Program-made: the position numbers and the translations under genes
Shown here: piece after piece, positions 1 through 7,192 of the stretch
How the letters are laid out: each line of letters starts with the position of its first letter
How positions within the stretch are numbered: the stretch's first letter is position 1
Notes under the pieces: model-generated
Told to the model about the DNA's origin: nothing
What the model saw: only the letters and a program-made list of their open reading frames with translations
Database searches by the model: none
Origin: an uncultured Negativicutes bacterium
Lineage (GTDB): Bacteria > Bacillota > Negativicutes > Veillonellales > Megasphaeraceae
Length of the DNA stretch: 64,000 nucleotides
NCBI GenBank assembly: GCA_900752195.1
Contig: CAADUJ010000019.1
Location: forward strand, 4,056 to 68,055
Direction of reading: 5' to 3'

Positions 1-428
1 TGGGGCCCATGCTTTGCATAAATCGTCATGTTAACCCGTTTAAGCGCATCGGCTACACGAATCCGTATTTCATCAGGCGGAACACCGAGATTTTCCGGGC
101 CGAATGCCACATCCTCTTCTACGACAGCAGCCACGATTTGGTTATCAGGATTCTGAAAGACCATGCCCACATGTTGGCGAATATCCCAGATGTTATTTGG
201 ATCATTCGTCGCCAGTCCACAAATTTCACAACTTCCCTCTGTCGGTATGAGCAAAGCGTTAAAATGCTTCGCCAATGTCGATTTACCTGAACCATTGGTG
301 CCAATGATAGCCACGAATTCACCTGGCTCAATTGATAGCGTAATATCTTTCAGAGCATATACGGTTTTGCCTTCCTCATTCGTATAGGCATGACATAAGT
401 TATTGGTACGAATCATAGGTACACTCAT
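1..428 (-). CDS. ecfA1: Energy-coupling factor (ECF) transporter ATPase, EcfA1-like, C-terminus cut by window edge
   Basis: ABC ATPase that would power an ECF-type vitamin or metal importer at the inner face of the membrane. The frame is open from ATG at 428 through position 1, so only the N-terminal ~142 residues are present. Seen in the sequence: a Walker A motif GTNGSGKST and a Q-loop region FQNPDNQIVAAVVEEDVAFG, which is typical of the CbiO/EcfA family. The EEDVAFGPENLGV stretch is closer to EcfA1 than EcfA2. The signature motif and Walker B lie outside the window. A strong AGGAGGA sits about 15 bases before the ATG, which is rather far. Partner genes (ecfA2, ecfT) would be expected further left. 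The substrate cannot be told from here. Confidence 0.85.
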   Translation of the reverse strand, partial: MSVPMIRTNNLCHAYTNEEGKTVYALKDITLSIEPGEFVAIIGTNGSGKSTLAKHFNALLIPTEGSCEICGLATNDPNNIWDIRQHVGMVFQNPDNQIVAAVVEEDVAFGPENLGVPPDEIRIRVADALKRVNMTIYAKHGP

Positions 429-522
429 GATGTGAACGTTTTGTCCTCCTTATGAGACACTATCCCGTATCAGGATAAAAATCATTTTAACACTGAACCT
501 GACCGATTCCACACAAGACCCG

Positions 523-2625
523 TTACAGTCCTATATGGATTCCTCCCTGATAGACAATAAACGTGACAACCCAGGCAACGGCGATAGGAAACAGAATGGA
601 AAATCCTGTCCATTTCCAGCTTTGTGATTCTGCATGAATCGTCGCAATCGTAGCCGCACAAGGTATGTATAAAAGGGAAAAGAGCATCATGCAGAAGGCA
701 TTCAATTGGGTGAACCCCATCTGACCCATGGTGGCCGCCAGAGTCCCCAGTTCTTCCGGTGATGTGACGTTAATTCCTTCAAAAAGGACGACAAAGCTCG
801 ATACGACGACTTCCTTTGCCGACACGCCGGCCAGAAGTGACAAGGTAACCTGCCAGTATCCCAGACCAATAGGTTCAAATACGGGCACTAATGCCTTTCC
901 AATCATAGCGCCGTAGCTGTTTACCATTTCGCCGTAGCCTTGCGGTCCGAAATTCAGGATGAACCACATGATGACCGATGCGGCAAAAATAATAGTGCCA
1001 GCCCGTTTCAAATACCCCTGGACCTTTGTCCAGACCGACAGCAATACAGTCCGGCTGCTAGGTTGCTTATATTCTGGCAGTTCGATGAGAAGCGCATTAT
1101 CATCGCCCAACGATTGAATACGGTTCATGACGAAAAGACAGATTAATGCGACGACGATGCCAATAATGTACATGGAATAGGCGACTATCATAGAGTCATT
1201 TGGAAAAAACATGCTGGAAAAAAGGATATAAATAGGCAGTCTTGCGCTACATGACATAAATGGCGTAACAAGCATCGTCCGATAGCGGTCCATCTTATTT
1301 TCCAAAGACCGCGATGCCATAATAGCCGGTACCGTACAGCCAAATCCTAAAATCATAGGAATGAACGCGCGTCCTGAAAGGCCCAGCCGATTCATAATAT
1401 CATTCATGATGTAGGCTACCCGTGACATATAGCCGCTATCTTCCAGCAAAGCCAGAAATAAAAAGAGAATCGCGATGTTAGGAAGGAATGTCAAAATAGC
1501 ACCGACTCCGGCAATAATCCCATCACAGATGAGCGAACGGAGCATATCATCTGCACCTGCCTCTGTCAAGGCCGTACCAGCGAGTTCTATTGCGCCATCG
1601 ACGCCAGCCTGGAAATAATCTTTCAGCATATCGCCAATGAAGAACGTAAAGAAAAAGACTAACGCCATAACGCCCAGGAAAATCGGTATGCCCAGCCATC
1701 GATTCGTCAAAACCCGGTCTACTGAATCCGTTAATGCTTCCTTTTGTGTCTGATTGACGACAACTTCGTGGATGATTTCCTCAATAAAAGCATATTTTTC
1801 GTTAATAATATCCGTTTCATAACTTCGATCGATGACGCTCTCCAAATTCGGCAAGGGATACCGTTCGGTAATTTCCTTATCCTTTTCCAGTAACTTCAGG
1901 GCATGCCAGCGGTGATTGAACATGGTAGGATACTGGGCTTTCAACAACGCCTTGACGGCATCGATTTTATCTTCCATTGCATCGCTGTAGACCATGGCAA
2001 AGTCTTGATGATGGTTATGCTGGTGTTTTGTATGGCTAGGATGATTATGGATGAGTCGATCGGGATGGACATGATCCTTGTGATGGACTGCTGCGTGCAG
2101 AAGAACACTCAATCCCTTTCTCTTTAATGCCGACACAGGGACAACAGGCACGCCTAACATTTCCGGAAGACGGTGCAAATCGATTTCCATCCCTCTTTTT
2201 TCCACGACATCCATCATGTTGAGTGCCACAACGACAGGGCGCCCTAATTCCAACAGTTGCAATGTTAAATACAGATTCCGTTCCAGTGATGATGCATCGA
2301 CGACATCCACGATGACATCGACATCCTGACTTAGGATAAAATTACGCGAAACCTGTTCTTCCATCGTATACGATGTGAGGCTGTATGTACCTGGCAAGTC
2401 GATAAGGTGGATGTGATATCCATGCGCTTCAATAGAGCCTTCAACTTTTTCGACAGTGACGCCAGGCCAGTTCGCTACCTTTAAATTGGCCCCTGTATAT
2501 GCATTAAATAGTGTTGTTTTCCCACAGTTAGGATTTCCTATGAAAGCTACGGTCAAGCCTTTTGACGGCTCAGTTACAGCTTTATCGAATCCTTCTGGGA
2601 CATGTTCTATCCATTCTTTTTTCAA
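523..2625 (-). CDS. feoB: Ferrous iron transport protein B
   Basis: Inner-membrane Fe(II) importer, 700 aa, a normal length for FeoB. The N-terminal G domain shows G1 GNPNCGKT (30-37), G3 DLPG (76-79) and G4 NMMD (136-139). The C-terminal part has multiple membrane segments, including the family motif GFGCTVPAIMASR. A His-rich stretch at about 177-207 sits between the G domain and the helical spacer, a variable place in FeoB, and could bind metal (inference). The start codon is TTG, overlapping the feoA stop by 4 bases, with an AAGGAAGG ribosome site inside the end of feoA, so the two genes are translationally coupled. Identity is secure; the metal role of the His stretch is not shown. Confidence 0.97.
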   Translation of the reverse strand: MKKEWIEHVPEGFDKAVTEPSKGLTVAFIGNPNCGKTTLFNAYTGANLKVANWPGVTVEKVEGSIEAHGYHIHLIDLPGTYSLTSYTMEEQVSRNFILSQDVDVIVDVVDASSLERNLYLTLQLLELGRPVVVALNMMDVVEKRGMEIDLHRLPEMLGVPVVPVSALKRKGLSVLLHAAVHHKDHVHPDRLIHNHPSHTKHQHNHHQDFAMVYSDAMEDKIDAVKALLKAQYPTMFNHRWHALKLLEKDKEITERYPLPNLESVIDRSYETDIINEKYAFIEEIIHEVVVNQTQKEALTDSVDRVLTNRWLGIPIFLGVMALVFFFTFFIGDMLKDYFQAGVDGAIELAGTALTEAGADDMLRSLICDGIIAGVGAILTFLPNIAILFLFLALLEDSGYMSRVAYIMNDIMNRLGLSGRAFIPMILGFGCTVPAIMASRSLENKMDRYRTMLVTPFMSCSARLPIYILFSSMFFPNDSMIVAYSMYIIGIVVALICLFVMNRIQSLGDDNALLIELPEYKQPSSRTVLLSVWTKVQGYLKRAGTIIFAASVIMWFILNFGPQGYGEMVNSYGAMIGKALVPVFEPIGLGYWQVTLSLLAGVSAKEVVVSSFVVLFEGINVTSPEELGTLAATMGQMGFTQLNAFCMMLFSLLYIPCAATIATIHAESQSWKWTGFSILFPIAVAWVVTFIVYQGGIHIGL

Positions 2626-2858
2626 CAGTCTTGTCCTTCCTTACTTTGAACGTGTATTTCTGACGATATACCCTTGCCGATGGCCAGACGGGTACTGCGC
2701 ATCTTGATGATAAGGGTACCTTTGTTTTTATTATTCAATACTGTAACAGAGGTCCCACACGTCATCCCCAATGCCTGCAGCCGCTTTGCGGTCTTTTCTG
2801 GCAACGTCAATGACTGTACGATATACGTGTTACCTACAATTGCCTGATCTAATGTCAT
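2622..2858 (-). CDS. feoA: Ferrous iron transport protein A (SH3-like)
   Basis: Small cytoplasmic FeoA/SH3-like protein of 78 aa that assists FeoB. The sequence starts MTLDQAIVGNTYIVQSL and contains the typical core KRLQALGMTCGTSVTVLNNKNKGTLIIKM broken here only by normal variation, followed by the RLAIGKGISSEI region expected of FeoA. It lies 11 bases after the DUF805 gene and overlaps feoB by 4 bases, so all three appear to be one operon. No further feo gene (feoC) is visible. Confidence 0.93.
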   Translation of the reverse strand: MTLDQAIVGNTYIVQSLTLPEKTAKRLQALGMTCGTSVTVLNNKNKGTLIIKMRSTRLAIGKGISSEIHVQSKEGQDC

Positions 2859-2869
2859 GTCCTGCTCTC

Positions 2870-3424
2870 CTATCTCGATCGTTCCGGTCCATAGGCATTA
2901 TCGCCAGTAGTACCTTTTACCGTGAAAAAGTAGAGGAATGAAATGGCCGTAATCGACTGGACTGCCATCGTTATCGTACCTTCTATCCCCCAGATAGGCA
3001 AGACATAGCTACCAAGATAACACAAGTAGGGAATGACGAATAAAAGGCCTCTCTGATTCAGATCATGACAACGTCGCCATCCCAACGCCAACTGTGCCCA
3101 GATAGTCGGGACCGACAATAAAAGAAGCAACAATCCAAACATCCAGGCGAGTTCGCTTCTACCGATGATAATGGATTCCACAATTTTACTATATAAAATA
3201 AGCGTGAACATAAATTGAGCAACTAAGAGAAGCAATGTCCGGAACACATATGGACGTCGAGCGACACGGCCTGTAAAAGTAAAATACTTATCCCGTAATT
3301 CCTTACCATTGCGGAATCCCACTATGCTATCTTCTGATCCCATGCCATTAGGCATTTCAAACCCTTTGTGAAGACGCTGGGACTGATACGATCGTTTCTT
3401 TAATTTCATTTTCTTGCGTGCCAT
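2870..3424 (-). CDS. DUF805 family membrane protein
   Basis: Protein of 184 aa of unknown function. After a basic N-terminus the motif YFTFTGRVARRPYVFR (about 48-63) marks the DUF805 family, followed by several hydrophobic segments (roughly 64-85, 92-112, 130-150, 155-172). WRRCHDLNQRG in the middle matches the conserved R-H-D-x-x region of that family. It is the first gene of the feoAB operon, with only 11 bases to feoA. This may mean joint expression under iron limitation rather than a direct role in iron uptake. The ribosome site GGAGG precedes the ATG by 5-6 bases. Confidence 0.8.
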   Translation of the reverse strand: MARKKMKLKKRSYQSQRLHKGFEMPNGMGSEDSIVGFRNGKELRDKYFTFTGRVARRPYVFRTLLLLVAQFMFTLILYSKIVESIIIGRSELAWMFGLLLLLLSVPTIWAQLALGWRRCHDLNQRGLLFVIPYLCYLGSYVLPIWGIEGTITMAVQSITAISFLYFFTVKGTTGDNAYGPERSR

Positions 3425-3455
3425 ATATACCTCCAGTTAAACCTATATAGACATA

Positions 3456-3466
3456 GTACATTGTAC
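3456..3466. promoter_or_regulatory. Short palindrome upstream of DUF805-feoAB, possible operator
   Basis: The perfect dyad GTAC-ATT-GTAC lies 32 bases before the first codon of the operon and would overlap its promoter region. Iron operons are commonly repressed by Fur or DtxR-type proteins, but this site does not match a standard Fur box. It is offered only as a candidate. Confidence 0.25.
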
Positions 3467-3567
3467 AACCTTTGTTACGTATCAGCAACGGTTTATAGCA
3501 TAAAAGTGACAATACTTTCTACTTTTCCTCATTCATGGTAAACTAGTAGTAAAAAAGGAGTCTGCTT

Positions 3568-4029
3568 ATGAAGAATACTGAAACCCTATCTTTACACGGA
3601 ATCGAAGGACTGTTGACGTACAACTTTTTTTGTGAATCCCTGCTCACAGCCCTTCATACTGTGGCCCATGTCATGGAAGACAACCATATGGACATTCCCG
3701 ACGAACTAGAACCGGTAATCGAGTCCTTTGCAGAGTTAGGAGCGTCCATGAGCCAATGGTATGAACAGCAAGAACTTCCTGTCACCATTTTCAAGGAAAA
3801 ATTCTTTCATCTTACCAAATGCACTTTTATACTGGACAAGGCCATGGCGCCCCTTGTAAAGGACAATCAGAAACTATTCTATTATTATGCCATCTTTTCG
3901 CAGGGCATGACGCTTATAGCCGATGCCGTTTTTGAAAGGATGCACTACGATTGCGAAGATCAGCAGCAATCAGCTCCTGAAATAGAAGCGCTCTATGAGC
4001 ATTACCTCGATTTCATCGAGAAAAACTAA
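3568..4029 (+). CDS. Hypothetical protein, 153 aa
   Basis: Not recognised. A soluble, acidic protein predicted by eye to be almost entirely helical, with no signal peptide or membrane segment. It has two Cys residues (about 24 and 88), a third near 134, and several His residues but no obvious metal motif. The reading frame is well supported: AAAAAGGAG precedes the ATG by about 7 bases and codon use resembles neighbouring genes. It is monocistronic, transcribed away from the feo operon and converging on uppP. No function is proposed. Confidence 0.7.
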   Translation: MKNTETLSLHGIEGLLTYNFFCESLLTALHTVAHVMEDNHMDIPDELEPVIESFAELGASMSQWYEQQELPVTIFKEKFFHLTKCTFILDKAMAPLVKDNQKLFYYYAIFSQGMTLIADAVFERMHYDCEDQQQSAPEIEALYEHYLDFIEKN

Positions 4030-4035
4030 GGCAAT

Positions 4036-4140
4036 CCTAAAAAAGAGACTATGCCCTATTCCTGTACAGATCTCCCAATTGTTAGATGTTGGATCTACCC
4101 ATTCGGATTCAGTACATGGACAGGTATAGTCTCTTTTAGG
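4036..4140. repeat. Long imperfect inverted repeat between convergent genes (bidirectional terminator or small palindromic element)
   Basis: The outer arms are CCTAAAAAAGAGACTATGCC (4036-4055) and its near-complement ending CTCTTTTAGG (4123-4140), with a 2-base slip. Shorter matching segments lie inside (CTGTAC/GTAC...CAG, AGATC/GATCT), so the whole ~105 bases can fold back. It occupies exactly the gap between the convergent 153-aa gene and uppP, as a shared terminator would. However, it is much longer than the simple hairpins elsewhere in the window. The centre contains CCCAATTGTTAGA (4074-4086), also present at the edge of the IS3 remnant (63673-63685). Confidence 0.6.
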
Positions 4141-4144
4141 TGTC

Positions 4145-4972
4145 TTAATTCAAGACAAAGAAATGCATGAACGATACGAAAGCTACGACAAAGCGATAGT
4201 ATGCAAAGGAAGCCAGCGTCGATTTATTAAGGAACCGCAAGAACCAAAGTACAGAAACATAGGCGGTAATAAAAGCGACGACAAAGCCGATAGCAATCAT
4301 GATCAAGTCATCACTCGTCAAGAAAGATAAACTCTTGAGGAGGTCGTAAATACATGCGACAAACATGAGTGGAACGGCGATAATAAACGAAAAATCAGCA
4401 GCTGCTTTACGGCTCATCCCCAGGAACAGGCCTCCGGAAATGGTCGAGCCGGAGCGGGAAAAACCTGGCCAGAGAGATAAAATCTGGAACAATCCAACAA
4501 GAAAGGCCTGGGCAATAGTCATATTTTCTACATCTTTACAAATGATGCGCATATGGGACTTTTCTGCTGCCAACATGAAAAGACCGCCGATGATGAGGCC
4601 AATGATGACCGTAGCAGACGAAAATAAATACGTCTTAATAGCATGGTGTGCAAGATAGCCAATGACCATGACCGGCAAAATCCCTACCGCCACATGGGCT
4701 AAGGTCAACCCCGTATCACGTCGGAACCAGTTGTCCCGGCGCAATAGATGCCAGCACTGGTATTGTCCCAGCATATGGAGAAATTTTTCCTTATAGATGA
4801 CCAGGACGGAAAGAATAGCCCCTAATTGTATGAAGACTTCAAATACAGACGCCCTGGGTCCATCAAACCCTAACCAATCCCCGACGAGGATCATATGGCC
4901 TGTGGACGAAACAGGAAGATACTCTGTGACCCCTTCTACTATACCTAATATGACAGCAATAATATAATCCAT
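4145..4972 (-). CDS. uppP: Undecaprenyl-diphosphate phosphatase
   Basis: Integral membrane phosphatase (BacA/UppP family) that dephosphorylates C55-PP to recycle the lipid carrier for peptidoglycan and surface polysaccharide; it also gives bacitracin tolerance. At 275 aa it has the usual length. Both family signatures are present: VEGVTEYLPVSSTGH at 12-26 and PGFSRSGST at 169-177, with eight or so hydrophobic segments. The ATG is preceded by AAGGAGATATGTGCA. It stands alone, with an extended -10 promoter (TGATATAAT) about 70 bases upstream and the long inverted repeat immediately after the stop. Confidence 0.96.
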   Translation of the reverse strand: MDYIIAVILGIVEGVTEYLPVSSTGHMILVGDWLGFDGPRASVFEVFIQLGAILSVLVIYKEKFLHMLGQYQCWHLLRRDNWFRRDTGLTLAHVAVGILPVMVIGYLAHHAIKTYLFSSATVIIGLIIGGLFMLAAEKSHMRIICKDVENMTIAQAFLVGLFQILSLWPGFSRSGSTISGGLFLGMSRKAAADFSFIIAVPLMFVACIYDLLKSLSFLTSDDLIMIAIGFVVAFITAYVSVLWFLRFLNKSTLASFAYYRFVVAFVSFMHFFVLN

Positions 4973-5043
4973 TGCACATATCTCCTTTTACCTATAGGAA
5001 ACTCCTATCGCTACAGTAACTTCTAAAATTAAATACAAGGAAG

Positions 5044-5049
5044 ATTATA
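5044..5049 (-). promoter_or_regulatory. Extended -10 promoter element for uppP
   Basis: On the minus strand the sequence reads TGATATAAT, a TG-extended perfect -10 box, about 72 bases before the uppP start. No good -35 is seen, as is usual for extended -10 promoters. Confidence 0.5.
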
Positions 5050-5129
5050 TCATATACACTGTGATAGTACTAGCTATTTATGGCTTCACTCAACAGTTTT
5101 AACAAAAAATTTAACGTACGTCATAGCAA

Positions 5130-5165
5130 AAAATAAAAGCCTCATGATGATTACACCATGAGGCT
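5130..5165 (-). terminator. Intrinsic terminator after the BrxF-like gene
   Basis: Perfect 9-bp stem AGCCTCATG/CATGAGGCT (5138-5146, 5157-5165), followed on the minus strand by TTTATTTTTT. It lies 17 bases after the stop of the P-loop ATPase gene. Confidence 0.85.
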
Positions 5166-5181
5166 CTCATTATAATTCATA

Positions 5182-5646
5182 TTAGTCTAACGAAATGACG
5201 TGGTTCGGATCATCAATAGTAAATTTAGCATATTTTGCATCACCATGATGTTCGAAATAGAGGGTATTGCCATCTAAATGGCCTCTCCAGCTTACGATGA
5301 TGGGGCATTCCCGGCTAAGCTGTTTCAACATTTCAATTGGATCAAGATTCAAGATGGGTGCGAAAAGGAACTCTACGTTGTCAATCATGACGACGCGAGC
5401 ATTTAATCTGTGAATGGCAGCGGAAATAAGAGAAATTGCCTTTTCCGGACGATCTGCACGGGGAACTTCAAGGAATTCATCATCAAACAAATCCTTTGCT
5501 TCACAAAGCTTCCATCCATCCTGGAATGTCAGCTCACGAATTAATTTACTTTTTCCTGAACCAGGGCCACCAGTAATAATCAGAAGTTTTTCGTCTCCTT
5601 GGGCGATATACTTCCACCGTTTTAAAACCTCTGCATCTGTAACCAT
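5182..5646 (-). CDS. brxF: BrxF-like P-loop ATPase (BREX-3 type), apparently solitary
   Basis: Small soluble P-loop NTPase of 154 aa. Walker A GGPGSGKS is at 26-33 and Walker B VVMID at 85-89. The body matches what is known of BrxF, the small ATPase of type 3 BREX phage-defence systems: the pattern ...LEVPRADRP..., then IDNVEFLFAPILNLDPIEML, LSRECPIIVSWRG and DGNTLYFEHHG toward the C-terminus. The start is taken as ATG at 5646 because AAGGTGAT lies 5 bases before it; an ATG at 5661 has no ribosome site. No other BREX gene (brxC, pglZ, brxHII, pglX-type methylase) occurs in this window; the gene has its own terminator. It may be a stray defence component or a related ATPase with another task. 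Confidence 0.65.
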   Translation of the reverse strand: MVTDAEVLKRWKYIAQGDEKLLIITGGPGSGKSKLIRELTFQDGWKLCEAKDLFDDEFLEVPRADRPEKAISLISAAIHRLNARVVMIDNVEFLFAPILNLDPIEMLKQLSRECPIIVSWRGHLDGNTLYFEHHGDAKYAKFTIDDPNHVISLD

Positions 5647-5786
5647 GAGTATCACCTTCATCTGCTATTTTTATTACTTACCAATTCGTTACTTACATTA
5701 TACTGGAATTGACCCATGTTAGTAAAGCATTTTTCCTATTTTATTTTTACATTCTTTCGCCAACGCCGTTTATTTTTTATTATGTC

Positions 5787-7115
5787 TCACTTCAAGCCAT
5801 ATCGTTCAAGAGGATCCTGAATATTTTTAATCGGCTCTGTAATGAGAAGGACATCGTCGATATAGGCAGATGGCCGCTTGACGATAAAGACGAGGGACAC
5901 GTTCTTCTGGTAGGGGCTGTCATAATAGTACGCATCTACGTACTGGTCACCTTCCGGTCCCTTTTCAATGCGGTCAGGCATTCCGTATAAAGCCAGCACC
6001 GTAGAAAGATTATAGCCTAAGGTAGCTCCACGGCTCGTATAGCTGCTGTTATTGAGGAGGAACACCTTCGTCACTTCATTATGGCGACTTACTTCCACAC
6101 CATATGACCCGTATAACCAGAAATTACGGTCTTTCTTTTTGATGAGATTCGTCCACATGTTGTACCGGTTAGCCTGAAATGGCTCATTCACACCATATCC
6201 GACGAGGGTAAAATCCCGTTCAGACCGGTCCTGGGGCTTTGTCACACCTAGCCCATCCGTATAGGGTGGTCTCGGTGAAATAAGCGCCACCCGGGCAACC
6301 TTGCGTTCTACGATGGCAAAGATGAGAAGGTGATCCTTCTTCGGACTTTCATAGACGAAATAGTATACATTGGCATCAGCATCGCGAAGAATGTTAAAAG
6401 GAATACCATACTTACGGATAAGGAGCTCAGCAGGGTGACCTAAATGAATTCCCGGTCCGATAAATACATCGTCACCTCTAGAGAGAAATATCTGTTCTAC
6501 TCCCGTCTTTACAGGCTTTCTATCCACATCTGGTGTCTTCAGGATCTGAGCGGTGTCATTCCTAAGAACAAAGCGGATATTAAGGTCCTGGCGATTATAC
6601 TTCAACTCTGTGTAATGATCGCTTTGGGAATATTTTGTAGGGCTCCCAAAGACGTTCTTTACCCGTTGAAGTGTTGCACCGGGGCGTACGCCCCCGATGG
6701 AGAAATACGAAGCGTTCAAAGGTTTCAAGGTCAGCGTATCAGGGACGCGATATATAGCTGTATCCTTCTCTTTTGCATTTGCACTGGCTTGTTCTTCCGC
6801 TTTCGCCGCTTCCTCACGTTTCAAAGCATCTTCCTGTAGTAAGTCGTCGACGAGTTTCCTGATTCCCGTCACATCATCTACACCTTTTTTTCCCTGCCCA
6901 TCCACCTTGGAATTGCGCGCCTTGCCAGTCGATTGTGTGTCCCCTTCCTCAGCTTTTTTGCTTTTTCCGGGAACATATACTGGCGATTCTTCCTGAAATT
7001 TATCTTCTGCCAGCTCACGACTCGTATCATAAACACCGTCTTGAGCAAATGCCGTTGCAAAAAAAGGAGCGCACAGGCATACCGCTGTAATAACTGTATT
7101 TCGTAAGAGATGCAA
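5787..7115 (-). CDS. Exported protein with three internal repeats, unknown function
   Basis: Secreted or periplasmic protein of about 442 aa, not recognised beyond that. TTG at 7115 is chosen as start because AAGGAGG lies 8 bases before it; upstream codons would encode the ribosome site and run into the lysS terminator. The signal peptide is clear: short N-terminus, hydrophobic core VITAVCLCAPFFATAFA, cleavage before QDG. A charged, Lys/Glu/Ala-rich segment follows (to about 130). The rest contains three related units, each beginning with a G-x-x-x-G-x-L or G-H-P segment plus YG/FG-x-P and ending in a Tyr-rich strand: near FGSPTKY, YGIPFNI and YGMPDRI. This looks like a repeated beta domain. 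No catalytic motif is seen. Confidence 0.75.
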   Translation of the reverse strand: MHLLRNTVITAVCLCAPFFATAFAQDGVYDTSRELAEDKFQEESPVYVPGKSKKAEEGDTQSTGKARNSKVDGQGKKGVDDVTGIRKLVDDLLQEDALKREEAAKAEEQASANAKEKDTAIYRVPDTLTLKPLNASYFSIGGVRPGATLQRVKNVFGSPTKYSQSDHYTELKYNRQDLNIRFVLRNDTAQILKTPDVDRKPVKTGVEQIFLSRGDDVFIGPGIHLGHPAELLIRKYGIPFNILRDADANVYYFVYESPKKDHLLIFAIVERKVARVALISPRPPYTDGLGVTKPQDRSERDFTLVGYGVNEPFQANRYNMWTNLIKKKDRNFWLYGSYGVEVSRHNEVTKVFLLNNSSYTSRGATLGYNLSTVLALYGMPDRIEKGPEGDQYVDAYYYDSPYQKNVSLVFIVKRPSAYIDDVLLITEPIKNIQDPLERYGLK

Positions 7116-7142
7116 AAGGGTTTCCTCCTTCCGTGATATTGT

Positions 7143-7179
7143 AAAAAACACCCTTCGATAGAAGTCTCAAAGGGTGTTT
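7143..7179 (-). terminator. Intrinsic terminator after lysS
   Basis: Perfect stem AAACACCCTT/AAGGGTGTTT (7146-7155, 7170-7179) followed by T residues on the minus strand. It lies 13 bases after the lysS stop and directly before the exported-protein gene, so that gene is reached only by readthrough or by its own promoter. Confidence 0.85.
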
Positions 7180-7192
7180 CGTTCTCGCAACG

